Shown here in pieces: positions 16,776-25,166 of a stretch of 64,000 nt of DNA; the stretch's first letter is position 1, and every line of letters begins with the position of its first letter. The stretch spans positions 3,178,501 through 3,242,500 of the forward strand of contig NZ_CP031555.1 in assembly GCF_003403095.1 (NCBI RefSeq), given 5' to 3'. A program made the position numbers and the translations under genes. The stretch comes from Thalassospira indica (GTDB lineage: Bacteria; Pseudomonadota; Alphaproteobacteria; Rhodospirillales; Thalassospiraceae). The notes beneath the pieces are model-generated. The model had not been told where the DNA came from, searched no databases, and saw nothing but the letters and a program-made list of their open reading frames with translations.

Positions 16776-17408
16776 TCAGTCTGTCAGAAGCTTTTTGACA
16801 AAGCCCGGCAAGCCTGTCTGGCGTTCGCGCTTGATCCGTTCAGCACCGATAATGTGTTGAACGTCAGCGATGCAGCGATCCAGATCATCATTGATCAGCA
16901 CATAGTCAAATTCTTCCCAATGGCTGATTTCCGCACCGGCCTTCGCCATTCGTTTCATGATCACGTCATCGGCGTCCTGGCCGCGATCACGCAGGCGGCG
17001 TTCCAACTCACCCGATGACGGCGGCAGGATAAAGACCGATACGACATCATCGCCGCCCTTGTCGCGCAGTTGGCGGGCACCCTGCCAGTCGATGTCAAAC
17101 AACACATCGCGGCCTTCCGACAGTGCCTTTTCAACCGGTCCAATCGGCGTGCCATAGTAGTTGCCAAACACTTCTGCCCATTCAAGCAGTTCGTCATCGG
17201 CAATCATATGTTTGAATTCATCAACCGATTTGAAAAAGTAGTGGGTACCTTCTTCTTCACCGGGGCGGGCCGCACGCGTTGTTGCAGACACCGACAAAGA
17301 GATCTTGTCATCGTTTTCAAGCAACTGACGGGTGATGGTCGTTTTCCCGGCACCGGACGGCGCACAGAACACCAGCATCACGCCACGGCGGTTATGCGGA
17401 TCGATCAT
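16776..17408 (-). CDS. gmk: Guanylate kinase
   Basis: This 210-aa enzyme phosphorylates GMP to GDP with ATP. The P-loop PSGAGKTT is at residues 17-24, followed by SVSATTRAARPGEEEGTHYFF (GMP-binding region, about 37-57) and VLFDIDWQGARQLRDKG near residue 100. Length and motif spacing are normal. It follows yicC by 20 bp on the same strand, the standard yicC-gmk pair. Confidence 0.95.
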   Translation of the reverse strand: MIDPHNRRGVMLVFCAPSGAGKTTITRQLLENDDKISLSVSATTRAARPGEEEGTHYFFKSVDEFKHMIADDELLEWAEVFGNYYGTPIGPVEKALSEGRDVLFDIDWQGARQLRDKGGDDVVSVFILPPSSGELERRLRDRGQDADDVIMKRMAKAGAEISHWEEFDYVLINDDLDRCIADVQHIIGAERIKRERQTGLPGFVKKLLTD

Positions 17409-17428
17409 GATGTTTCCTTCCCTGCCGC

Positions 17429-18313
17429 TTATTCGACGTTCTGAACCTGCTCGCGGAGCTGATCAATGATCACTTTAAGCTCCATACCGCAATTGGTCAG
17501 TTCAATATCATTCGCCTTTGAGCACAAGGTATTGGCTTCGCGATTGAACTCCTGGCACAGGAAATCAAGCTTGCGCCCGATTGCGCCCCCCTTGGTCAAC
17601 ATATCGCGTGCTGCGCTGATATGGGCTTTGAGACGATCAATCTCCTCGCGGATGTCGGCCTTGGTTGCCAAAATCGCCGCTTCCTGATGCAGGCGTTCGG
17701 GGTCGAACTTGCCCGCATCCATCAATTCTTCGACCTGACGTTTCAGACGATCCTTGATAGCGTCGGCACGCGCTGATTCGCAGTTTTCAGCACGTGTAAC
17801 AGTTGCCTCGATGTTATCGACATGGCCGCGCAGCATCACGTCAAGTTTTTCGCCCTCTTCTGCCCGGTGGGCGGCCATCTGATCGATGGCTTCATTCAGG
17901 CTTGCCAGCACGGCGGCATCATTGGCGTCCCGTGTTGCTTCGTCTTCCTGTGGCTCATAGGCTTCAAGCACACCGCGCACATTCATCAGATCTGCAATCG
18001 TGCCTGCGGACAGACTGCTGGTATTATCAAACTCCTCGGCGATCTGGACCAGTTCGGAAAGCAGTTCACGGTTCACCGAATAAGCATTGCTATCGCCGGA
18101 ACGCGTAACATTCAGGGTCACGCCCATATTGCCGCGCTTGAACCGCTTGGAAACCGCATCGCGCACCTTGGCTTCAAGACGCTCAAACCCGCCATTCAGG
18201 CGCAGACGAACATCAAGCCCCTTGCCATTGACGCTGCGCAGTTCCCAGGTCCAGCCGAAACCATCGGCCGCGCCATCAACGCGCGCAAATCCGGTCATGC
18301 TTGAAACGGTCAT
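17429..18313 (-). CDS. yicC: YicC/YloC family endoribonuclease
   Basis: This 294-aa cytoplasmic protein opens with SSMTGFARVDG and continues ELRSVNGKGLDVRLRLNGGFERLEAKVRDAVSKRFKRG, the YicC N-terminal domain. The C-terminal DUF1732 domain contains DKGGAIGRKLDFLCQEFNREANTLCSKA-type sequence (here starting TKGGAIGRKLDFL near residue 235). Family members are reported to be endoribonucleases that can influence sRNA stability; the precise role here is unknown. It heads the yicC-gmk operon and is divergent from a short-chain dehydrogenase gene. Confidence 0.92.
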   Translation of the reverse strand: MTVSSMTGFARVDGAADGFGWTWELRSVNGKGLDVRLRLNGGFERLEAKVRDAVSKRFKRGNMGVTLNVTRSGDSNAYSVNRELLSELVQIAEEFDNTSSLSAGTIADLMNVRGVLEAYEPQEDEATRDANDAAVLASLNEAIDQMAAHRAEEGEKLDVMLRGHVDNIEATVTRAENCESARADAIKDRLKRQVEELMDAGKFDPERLHQEAAILATKADIREEIDRLKAHISAARDMLTKGGAIGRKLDFLCQEFNREANTLCSKANDIELTNCGMELKVIIDQLREQVQNVE

Positions 18314-18505
18314 CTTTTCATCCAGTTCGCTTTTGTGTTTGGGCGTTTATAACCATTGGCCCGTGTCCCGCCAAGGGTGAACACCGATCATCACGCGATA
18401 ACGACAATATGGTAAACATAAGCCGTATTTCATAATGCTGCCCTATTGCTGCAGCATGTTCCGCAAAAATCAATTTCCTTATTTCAAAACCCAGTACGAG
18501 CAACA

Positions 18506-19297
18506 ATGTCCTTTCAGTACGATGCCATTCTGATCACCGGTGCCAGTTCGGGTATTGGCGCTGCCCTTGCCCGCCATTTCGCGCGCACCGGCGTGACCCT
18601 TTTTATCAGCGGTCGCAATCAAACACGCTTGCAACTGGTGGAAAATGATTGTCGCGCCGCCGGGGCCAATGTTTATGCCGACGTTCTCGATGTGACGTCG
18701 CGCGAAACCATGGAAGCCTACGTCACCCATTGCGATGAAATTGCGCAGCTCAGCCTCGTTATTGCCAATGCCGGCATTTCGGCCGGTACAGGTGGCCTTG
18801 GCGAAAGCCCCGAACAAGTTCGCGATATCTTTGCAACCAACGTTGCCGGTGTCCTGAACACGATTGATCCGGCGATCACGGTTATGCGTGCGCGCAGACG
18901 CGGTCAGGTCGCATTGGTTGCATCCCAGGCATCCTGGCGTGGTTTGCCCTCTGCCCCGGCCTATTGCGCCAGCAAGGCCACCGTTCGGGTTTACGGCGAA
19001 GGATTGCGTGGTGCATTGGCGCCCGATGGCGTAAAGGTCAATGTCATCTGCCCGGGCTTTGTCAAAAGCCGCATCACCGATTCCAATGATTTCCCGATGC
19101 TCTTCTTCATGCAGGCAGACAAGGCCGCAAAGAAGATCGTGCGCGGGCTTGAACGCAACAAGGGCATGATTGCCTTCCCGTGGCAAATGAACCTGATCAT
19201 CGGAATGCTTAAGATGACACCGCAATGGTTGATGGATCTTGCCGCATCCCGGATCCCGAAGAAAACGTCATCGCCCGATAGCCACGGCGAACACTAG
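18506..19297 (+). CDS. Short-chain dehydrogenase/reductase
   Basis: This 263-aa soluble oxidoreductase has the nucleotide-binding motif ITGASSGIGAALARHFARTG (about residues 10-29), an ANAGIS motif and the catalytic SQASWRGLPSAPAYCASKAT stretch with Ser, Tyr and Lys. The C terminus is basic with a hydrophobic helix (NLIIGMLKMTPQWLMDLAAS), which could associate with membrane. ATG 18506 is preferred because the N-terminal extension to 18446 is unlike the family. It sits between yicC and mltG, which are adjacent in many relatives, so it may be an insertion into an older operon. The substrate is unknown. Confidence 0.82.
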   Translation: MSFQYDAILITGASSGIGAALARHFARTGVTLFISGRNQTRLQLVENDCRAAGANVYADVLDVTSRETMEAYVTHCDEIAQLSLVIANAGISAGTGGLGESPEQVRDIFATNVAGVLNTIDPAITVMRARRRGQVALVASQASWRGLPSAPAYCASKATVRVYGEGLRGALAPDGVKVNVICPGFVKSRITDSNDFPMLFFMQADKAAKKIVRGLERNKGMIAFPWQMNLIIGMLKMTPQWLMDLAASRIPKKTSSPDSHGEH

Positions 19298-19305
19298 GAA
19301 GCAAA

Positions 19306-19334
19306 AAAGGCGGCATCAATCCGATGCCGCCTTT
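19306..19334. terminator. Bidirectional terminator between SDR gene and mltG
   Basis: A perfect 12-bp stem AAAGGCGGCATC / GATGCCGCCTTT with a five-base loop lies between the convergent SDR and mltG genes, with A-rich sequence on the left and T-rich on the right. Confidence 0.8.
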
Positions 19335-19362
19335 ATCATTTGGTTCGAACTCTTTGGCGTGA

Positions 19363-20337
19363 TCACTGCCCGTCGCGGATGCGACGCCACTTGGCAACGT
19401 TGCGGTTATGCTCATTAAGGGTACGGGCAAAGGCATGCCCACCCGTCCCGTCTGCAACGAAGTACAGATCTTCGGTCGCAGCCGGATGCAGGACGGCATA
19501 GAATGCATCGCGCCCTGGGTTGGTGATCGGCCCGGGCGGCAAGCCGCTGGTAACATAGGTGTTATAGGGGCTCTCAAAACGCCAGTCCTTGCGCGTCAAA
19601 GGACGTTCAAGACGCTTGTCCGGACTAAGAGCATAGGCAACGGTAGGATCAGACTGCAGGCGCATATCGCGTCGCAGGCGATTGATGAATACGCCAGCAA
19701 CCCTTGCACGTTCGCCAGCAACACCGGTTTCGCGTTCAACGATCGAGGCCAGAATGACAGCCTCTTCAATGGTGTCGAACGGCAATCCTTCCTGACGCCC
19801 CGGCCAAAGCTGTTTGACCATTTCATCGTGGGCCGCGCGCATGCGATCAATGATGCTTTGCTTCGTATCGCCAAACGAGAACTGATAAGTTTCTGGCAAC
19901 AAGGTGCCGTCGACCGGAATATCGGCGATCTCGCCGGTTAATCCGTCAACCAGATTGATCCGATCGACGATTTCGCCCGAACGAAGACCTTCAGGGATGG
20001 TGACAAAACGTTTGACCGTATCCCCAAAGGCCAGAATTTCAGCAGCCTGTTTCGGGCTGACGCGGGCCGGGAAATGATATTCCCCCGCACGCAGCGACCG
20101 GTCAAGCTGACTGACGCGAACCCCGGCAAGGAAGATCAGCGGTTCGGTGATAATGTTTTCACGCTGGAAAATCTCGGCAATACCGCGCACACCGGTCCCC
20201 TGGGGAATGATGATGTCGCGTTCCTGCGCCAAATTGCTCGGCGATGTGTATTGCACATAAACATACACCGCCGCCCCACCTGTGGCGAGAGCAGCGGTGA
20301 TGATCAGAAAGCCAATAAAAAGCAGAAAACGCTTCAA
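19363..20337 (-). CDS. mltG: Endolytic murein transglycosylase MltG
   Basis: This 324-aa membrane-anchored enzyme cleaves nascent glycan strands and sets their length. A single N-terminal transmembrane helix (about residues 4-26) precedes a LysM-like region (IIPQGTGVRGIAEIFQRENII) and the YceG domain. The catalytic glutamate is in ILASIVERETGVAGERARVAGVFINRLRRDMRLQSDPTV, and TYVTSGLPPGPITNPGRDA follows. It is the last gene of the fatty-acid operon, 29 bp after fabF, linking phospholipid and cell-wall growth. Confidence 0.93.
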   Translation of the reverse strand: MKRFLLFIGFLIITAALATGGAAVYVYVQYTSPSNLAQERDIIIPQGTGVRGIAEIFQRENIITEPLIFLAGVRVSQLDRSLRAGEYHFPARVSPKQAAEILAFGDTVKRFVTIPEGLRSGEIVDRINLVDGLTGEIADIPVDGTLLPETYQFSFGDTKQSIIDRMRAAHDEMVKQLWPGRQEGLPFDTIEEAVILASIVERETGVAGERARVAGVFINRLRRDMRLQSDPTVAYALSPDKRLERPLTRKDWRFESPYNTYVTSGLPPGPITNPGRDAFYAVLHPAATEDLYFVADGTGGHAFARTLNEHNRNVAKWRRIRDGQ

Positions 20338-20366
20338 GGGAATGCTCCCGGGGGTTGCTCTGCTGT

Positions 20367-21626
20367 TTAAACGGCCTTGAAAACAAGCGATGCGTTGGTG
20401 CCGCCAAAGCCGAACGAGTTCGACAGCGCGACATTAACTTTACGCTGTTTGGCTTCAAGAGGAACCAGATCGATGCCTTTGCATGCCTCGGAAGGATTGC
20501 GCAGGTTCAACGTCGGCGGAACAACGCCTTCGTGGATCGCAAGGATCGAGAACACTGCTTCAATCGCACCGGCAGCCCCCAGAAGGTGACCGGTTGCCGA
20601 TTTGGTCGACGACATCGACATTTTCTGGGCATGATCACCGAACAGGCGCTTGACCGCACCCAGTTCGATTTCATCACCCAGCGGAGTCGAGGTACCATGC
20701 GCGTTGACGTAATCAACATCTTCCGGGTTCAGACCCGCATTGCGAATGGCATTGCGCATCGAACGGAAGCCGCCATTGCCGTCTTCGGCCGGTGCGGTGA
20801 TGTGATAAGCATCGCCCGACATGCCGTAACCGGCAACTTCGGCATAAATCCGCGCCCCACGCGCCTTGGCGTGTTCGTATTCTTCGAGAACGACACAACC
20901 TGCACCTTCGCCCATGACGAAACCGTCACGGCCTTCATCCCACGGACGGGATGCTTCGGTCGGTGTGTCGTTGTAACTGGTCGAAAGCGCACGTGCAGCA
21001 GCAAAGCCCGCCATGCCAAGACGGCAAACAGCAGCTTCGGCACCACCGGCAACCATGACATCGGCATCGCCAAGCATAATCATGCGCGATGCGTCGCCAA
21101 CGGCGTGTGCACCGGTCGAACAGGCGGTAACCACCGCATGGTTCGGACCTTTAAGACCGTGTTTGATCGAAACCTGACCTGAAACCAGGTTAATCAGACA
21201 AGACGGAATGAAGAACGGACTGACACGACGGGTCTTGCCGTTATTGACCAGATCAGTTGCCTCGGAAATCTTGGGCAACCCACCGATCCCAGAACCGATC
21301 AAAACGCCGGTTGCTTCCTGATCTTCGTCGGTTTCCGGCTTCCAGCCAGAATCCGCAATCGCCTGATCAGCTGCAGCAACCCCATAAACGATGAAATCGT
21401 CCATTTTCTTCATGTCTTTGATCGAGACATGATCTTCAGCGTTGAAAAGTCCGTCACCCTCACCGCGCGGCACGAGGCCTGCGATTTTGGCAGGGATATC
21501 CGACACGTCAAACGTATCGATGCTTTTGATCCCGGATTGGCTGTTCAGCAGTTTCTGCCAAGTATTCTGTGCCCCGCTAGCAAGCGGAGTAACAGCACCA
21601 ATACCGGTAACAACTACGCGTCTCAT
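20367..21626 (-). CDS. fabF: Beta-ketoacyl-ACP synthase II (FabF)
   Basis: This 419-aa condensing enzyme elongates acyl-ACP with malonyl-ACP. It starts MRRVVVTGIGAVTPLASG and has the nucleophilic cysteine in VVTACSTGAHAVGDA (about residue 168), plus the two histidines in VNAHGTSTPLGDEIE and KSATGHLLGAAGAIE, the Cys-His-His triad. The C-terminal SFGFGGTNASLVF is also conserved. It lies 88 bp downstream of acpP with a terminator-like hairpin in between. Confidence 0.95.
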   Translation of the reverse strand: MRRVVVTGIGAVTPLASGAQNTWQKLLNSQSGIKSIDTFDVSDIPAKIAGLVPRGEGDGLFNAEDHVSIKDMKKMDDFIVYGVAAADQAIADSGWKPETDEDQEATGVLIGSGIGGLPKISEATDLVNNGKTRRVSPFFIPSCLINLVSGQVSIKHGLKGPNHAVVTACSTGAHAVGDASRMIMLGDADVMVAGGAEAAVCRLGMAGFAAARALSTSYNDTPTEASRPWDEGRDGFVMGEGAGCVVLEEYEHAKARGARIYAEVAGYGMSGDAYHITAPAEDGNGGFRSMRNAIRNAGLNPEDVDYVNAHGTSTPLGDEIELGAVKRLFGDHAQKMSMSSTKSATGHLLGAAGAIEAVFSILAIHEGVVPPTLNLRNPSEACKGIDLVPLEAKQRKVNVALSNSFGFGGTNASLVFKAV

Positions 21627-21665
21627 CCCGCATTACGCCTTTATTCTATGAATCCAGCAAAGACG

Positions 21666-21698
21666 AAAAGGGCGCCTGAGGATGCCCTCTAGGCGCCC
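21666..21698 (-). terminator. Hairpin with U-tract between acpP and fabF
   Basis: Read on the minus strand, an 8-bp GC-rich stem GGGCGCCT / AGGCGCCC with a 13-base loop is followed by TTTTCGTCTTT. It lies just after the acpP stop and probably ends part of the transcripts, giving more acpP than fabF mRNA. Confidence 0.6.
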
Positions 21699-21714
21699 AT
21701 GTCTAACAGCAAAC

Positions 21715-21951
21715 TTAGCTGTCCGCCTTTTCGATGAAGTCGATCGCGTCTTTAACGGTCAGAATTTTTTCAGCCGCGTCATCCGGAATTTCACAACCGA
21801 ATTCTTCTTCAAACGCCATAACCAGCTCAACGGTGTCCAGGCTGTCTGCGCCCAGATCGTCGATGAAGCTTGCGTTTTCAGTGACCTTGTCTTCTTCAAC
21901 ACCGAGGTGCTCGACAACGATCTTCTTCACGCGATCTGCGACATCACTCAT
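21715..21951 (-). CDS. acpP: Acyl carrier protein
   Basis: This 78-aa acidic protein carries growing acyl chains on a 4'-phosphopantetheine arm attached to Ser37 in the motif [19 protein letters not shown]. Length and acidic composition are typical. It sits between fabG and fabF. A gap of about 170 bp separates it from fabG, enough for its own promoter, and a terminator-like hairpin follows, consistent with the high level at which acpP is usually expressed. Confidence 0.97.
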   Translation of the reverse strand: MSDVADRVKKIVVEHLGVEEDKVTENASFIDDLGADSLDTVELVMAFEEEFGCEIPDDAAEKILTVKDAIDFIEKADS

Positions 21952-22108
21952 AGCTCAAATCCTTCAATAGGTTTTCTGTCAGTTAGTTTACACGTGGTAC
22001 CCGTTGTGTCCCCCTATTGAAGGAGTTCCCGGGAACCGGAAACCGGCAACGAACAATCGCCAGTTTCAATATTTGGTATAGCGGCCTCTTTTAAACAGAA
22101 AAGAAGGC

Positions 22109-22123
22109 AACCCGCAACGGGTT
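22109..22123 (-). terminator. Short hairpin at the end of fabG, possible weak terminator
   Basis: AACCC / GGGTT with a five-base loop overlaps the fabG stop codon; on the minus strand a T-rich tract (GCCTTCTTTTCTG) follows. The stem is short, so any termination would be partial. Confidence 0.3.
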
Positions 22124-22862
22124 AAATCATCGCCATTCCGCCATTCACATGCAAGGTCTGTCCTGTGACATAAGCTGCTTCGTCACTTGCAAGATACAGA
22201 ACCGCTGCTGCGATCTCTTTGCTGTCGCCCATGCGACCTGCCGGAATACCGCCCAAAAGCTTTTCTTTCTGGGCATCTCCGAGTTCTTCGGTCATGGCCG
22301 TGGTAATAAAGCCCGGTGCCACACAGTTAACCGTAATTCCGCGCGCCGCAACCTCTTGCGCCAGCGATTTTGACCAACCGATCATCCCGGCCTTGGCAGC
22401 GGCATAGTTGGTCTGGCCCGGGTTACCGGTCACACCAACGATCGAGGTGATGTTGATAATACGGCCGTGGCGGCGCTTCATCATGCCGCGCAACGAATTG
22501 CGCGCAAGCTTGAAGGCAGAGGTCAGGTTCACATCAAGAACCGCCTGCCAGTCTTCGTCCTTAAGGCGCATGGCAAGCTGATCACGGGTAATACCGGCAT
22601 TGTTGACCAGAATATCAAGCTGACCACCAAGGGCTTCCTCGGCATTTTTGATCAGGCCATCGACCGATTCTTTATCCGAAAGGTTGGCCGGAACAACAAC
22701 CGCGTTGTCACCGATTTCGGCAGCAATCGCTTCGAGGCGTTCCTGACGGGTCCCCGACAGAGCAACCTTCGCACCGGCGCCCGCCAGAACCTTGGCGATT
22801 TCGCCACCGATACCGCCGGTCGCACCGGTTACGAGTGCTGTTTTCCCTGCAAGATCAAACAT
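22122..22862 (-). CDS. fabG: 3-oxoacyl-ACP reductase FabG
   Basis: This 246-aa NADPH-dependent SDR enzyme reduces 3-oxoacyl-ACP in each elongation cycle. Motifs are TGATGGIGGEIAKVLAGAG (cofactor binding, from about residue 12), NNAGITRDQLAMRLKDEDW, and the catalytic Ser-Tyr-Lys in INITSIVGVTGNPGQTNYAAAKAG (about residues 135-158). The NNAGITRD and YAAAKAG segments separate FabG from general SDRs. It lies 42 bp after fabD. Confidence 0.95.
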   Translation of the reverse strand: MFDLAGKTALVTGATGGIGGEIAKVLAGAGAKVALSGTRQERLEAIAAEIGDNAVVVPANLSDKESVDGLIKNAEEALGGQLDILVNNAGITRDQLAMRLKDEDWQAVLDVNLTSAFKLARNSLRGMMKRRHGRIINITSIVGVTGNPGQTNYAAAKAGMIGWSKSLAQEVAARGITVNCVAPGFITTAMTEELGDAQKEKLLGGIPAGRMGDSKEIAAAVLYLASDEAAYVTGQTLHVNGGMAMI

Positions 22863-22904
22863 AAATTTTCGTTCCCTTTGGGTTCGTTCGTGTTCCGGAC
22901 ACTC

Positions 22905-23846
22905 TTACAGAGCGCCGAGGAATGCTTCGATATCTGCCGGACCATTCACAGCCGTACCGCTCAGATCGCGGTCAATACGACGTACCATGCCGGTCAAAAC
23001 TTTGCCTGCGCCGATCTCTACCAGATCAGTGATGCCCTGCTCTTTCATATAAAGAACCGACTCACGCCAGCGCACGGTGCCGCAAACCTGCTCTACAAGG
23101 AGTTTACGAATGGTTTCCGGATCGTCAGTTTTTTCTGCGGTCACGTTGGCAACGACCGGCTTGCCCGGTGCGTTCATGGTCACAGCGCCAAGCGCCTCTT
23201 CCATGCGATCGGCTGCCGGCTGCATCAGGGCACAATGGAACGGTGCCGATACCGGCAACAAGACAGCGCGTTTTGCGCCCTTTTCCTTGGCGATCTCAAT
23301 CGCGCGTTCCACAGCGGCCTTGTGACCGGAAACAACAACCTGCCCGCTGGCATTGTCATTGGCGGCGGTGCAAACTTCACCCTGTGCTGCTTCTTCGGCA
23401 ACCGCAACCGCATCGACATAATCAAGACCTAGAAGGGCTGCCATCGCGCCAACACCGACCGGAACGGCGGCCTGCATCGCCTGACCACGGATTTTCAAAA
23501 GGCGCGCGGCATCGGAAATGGCAAAGGTGCCTGCTGCTGCAAGGGCGGAATATTCGCCAAGGGAATGGCCGGCAACAAGGTCGCACTTGTCGGTCAGGGT
23601 AAAGCCGCCTTCTTTTTCCAGAACACGGGTCACCGCAAGGCTGACCGCCATCAAAGCCGGCTGCGCATTTTCGGTCAGGGTCAGCTCGTTTTCCGGACCT
23701 TCGAACATCAACGCGCTAAGCTTTTGTGAAAGCGCATCATCAACTTCCTGGAAAACTTCGCGGGCAACCGGGAATGCGTCTGCCAGTTCCTTGCCCATAC
23801 CTACCGCTTGCGACCCCTGTCCGGGGAAAACGAGTGCGCGTGTCAT
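22905..23846 (-). CDS. fabD: Malonyl CoA-ACP transacylase FabD
   Basis: This 313-aa enzyme transfers malonyl groups from CoA to ACP. It begins with FPGQGSQAVGMGKELADAFP and has the nucleophilic serine in GHSLGEYSALAAAG (about residue 94), the conserved arginine in LLKIRGQAMQ and the catalytic histidine in VSAPFHCALMQPAADRM (about residue 200). It is the first gene of the leftward fatty-acid operon; its promoter should lie in the AT-containing region just right of 23846. Confidence 0.95.
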   Translation of the reverse strand: MTRALVFPGQGSQAVGMGKELADAFPVAREVFQEVDDALSQKLSALMFEGPENELTLTENAQPALMAVSLAVTRVLEKEGGFTLTDKCDLVAGHSLGEYSALAAAGTFAISDAARLLKIRGQAMQAAVPVGVGAMAALLGLDYVDAVAVAEEAAQGEVCTAANDNASGQVVVSGHKAAVERAIEIAKEKGAKRAVLLPVSAPFHCALMQPAADRMEEALGAVTMNAPGKPVVANVTAEKTDDPETIRKLLVEQVCGTVRWRESVLYMKEQGITDLVEIGAGKVLTGMVRRIDRDLSGTAVNGPADIEAFLGAL

Positions 23847-24362
23847 TATATTAAATAAACCCTTGTCCGCTTCTACGAAGACTGTGCCGAAAACCGGCCC
23901 CTTGAAATTGAGCCACCCTTGATAGCGTGCGCAAGCGCACTGTCAAGAACTGAAACCTGATGGGCGCGGTTGGTTTGATTTTTTATTTCCCAAAACTGCA
24001 CGTCGCGGTCACACTATAACAATAGTGTGACTTCGGGTTTGACACCCGATTTGCGCGTTTATGGCATATTTTGTGTCATTTACGAAGGACTGGCTGTTGC
24101 GCAGCGCACAATACGCATCCCCCACACATCCCCAACCGTCACCGCCGACGCCCCATGGAAAACCAAGGCCTGCTATCGCCTTAAGTCCGAAGATACATTG
24201 GATACAAGGACAAACGCCGCCTTCACAATCGCGTGCATGTCGGTTATCCCGAAACCGCAACGCTCAGACCGTGACAGTTCCAAGTCAGAAAAACGCAGGT
24301 TTCTGCCGATACTGTCAAAGTCATCGCGCTATCCCGTAATCGGCAAAAAGCTGCATTTGGCG
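23847..24362. other. Divergent intergenic region between fabD and rpsF
   Basis: About 515 bp without a supported gene. Open frames here (for example 24027-24464) have no domain-like sequence and no ribosome binding site. The notable element is a perfect 9-bp inverted repeat at 24008-24031. No tRNA-like structure was seen. Confidence 0.5.
24008..24031. promoter_or_regulatory. Perfect inverted repeat upstream of fabD
   Basis: GTCACACTA, six bases, TAGTGTGAC. There is no T-run on either side, so it is more likely an operator than a terminator. It lies about 160 bp upstream of the fabD start and could bind a regulator of the fatty-acid operon. Confidence 0.35.
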
Positions 24363-24390
24363 TTGCACTCATGGGCGAAAAGTGTATATT
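24363..24390 (+). promoter_or_regulatory. Candidate promoter of the rpsF operon
   Basis: TTGCAC and TATATT are separated by 16 bp; a start site near 24397 would give a leader of about 92 nt. Confidence 0.4.
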
Positions 24391-24392
24391 CC

Positions 24393-24455
24393 GCCGTCTC
24401 ACGGCTCCTTGCCGGGATTGTCCGGCTATGCCTGCATGGCACGAGGTCATGCAGG
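24393..24455 (+). promoter_or_regulatory. Structured rpsF leader, possible S6:S18 autoregulatory element
   Basis: Three consecutive hairpins can form ahead of the ribosome binding site: GCCG/CGGC (24393-24405), GCCGG/CCGGC (24411-24426) and CCTGCATG/CATGCAGG (24431-24455). Ribosomal S6-S18 complexes are known to bind a structured motif in rpsF leaders of several bacteria; whether this leader matches that motif needs a covariance search. Confidence 0.35.
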
Positions 24456-24488
24456 AAGAGATAAGCCAAAAGGAGTAATAGGAGTATT

Positions 24489-24866
24489 ATGAGCAAATAC
24501 GAAAGCGTGTTTATCGCACGTCAGGACTTCTCGACCGCACAGGTCGAAAGTCTGAACGAAAAGCTGACCCAGACCATCGAAGGTCTCGGCGGCAAAATCG
24601 CCAAAACCGAATATTGGGGTCTGCGTTCCCTGGCATACCGTGTCAAAAAGAACCGCAAAGGCCACTATACTCTCTTCCAGATCGAAGCTGACAAAGACGC
24701 GATCGCGGAATACGAGCGTCAGATGCGCCTGAACGAAGACGTTCTGCGTCAGATGACTGTCAAGGTTGACGAGTTCGAAGAAGAACAGTCTGCCATTCTG
24801 CGCAACCGCGACGAGCGCGGCGGTCGTGGCGGTAATCGCCGTGGCGGTCCCCGTCAGAACGGCTAA
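24489..24866 (+). CDS. rpsF: 30S ribosomal protein bS6
   Basis: This 125-aa protein of the small-subunit platform pairs with bS18. It opens YESVFIARQDFSTAQVESLNEKLTQ and has the conserved TEYWGLRSLAYRVKKNRKGHYTLF-like core (TEYWGLRSLAYRVKKNRKG). The C terminus is Arg/Gly-rich (RGGRGGNRRGGPRQNG), a common alphaproteobacterial extension. AGGAG sequences precede the ATG. It is first in the operon rpsF-rpsR-DUF2232-rplI. Confidence 0.96.
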   Translation: MSKYESVFIARQDFSTAQVESLNEKLTQTIEGLGGKIAKTEYWGLRSLAYRVKKNRKGHYTLFQIEADKDAIAEYERQMRLNEDVLRQMTVKVDEFEEEQSAILRNRDERGGRGGNRRGGPRQNG

Positions 24867-24888
24867 CAGATAGCGAGGAGATAATATC

Positions 24889-25122
24889 ATGGCTGGACGT
24901 CGTCTGTTTTTCCGTCGTCGTAAAACCTGCCCGTTCTCGGGTGATGATGCGCCGAAGATTGACTACAAAGATGTCAAACTGCTGCAGCGTTTCGTTTCCG
25001 AACGCGGCAAAATCGTTCCGAGCCGTATTACTGCGGTTTCGGCCAAGAAGCAGCGCGAACTGGCGAAAGCCATCAAGCGTGCACGCTTCCTGGCGCTGCT
25101 GCCCTACGCAGACCAGGTCTGA
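24889..25122 (+). CDS. rpsR: 30S ribosomal protein bS18
   Basis: This 77-aa basic protein starts [20 protein letters not shown] and contains the conserved [25 protein letters not shown] core and [11 protein letters not shown] near the end. It binds bS6 in the platform of the small subunit. It is 22 bp downstream of rpsF with GAGGAG before its ATG. Confidence 0.97.
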   Translation: MAGRRLFFRRRKTCPFSGDDAPKIDYKDVKLLQRFVSERGKIVPSRITAVSAKKQRELAKAIKRARFLALLPYADQV

Positions 25123-25166
25123 GGCAGTCGGCAAGAGACCCTTTTGAGGTCTCGGGCCGGGAGTAA

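Noticed and set aside
24027..24464. 145-aa frame between fabD and rpsF
   Set aside because: No ribosome binding site, no domain-like sequence, and it runs through the probable rpsF promoter and leader.
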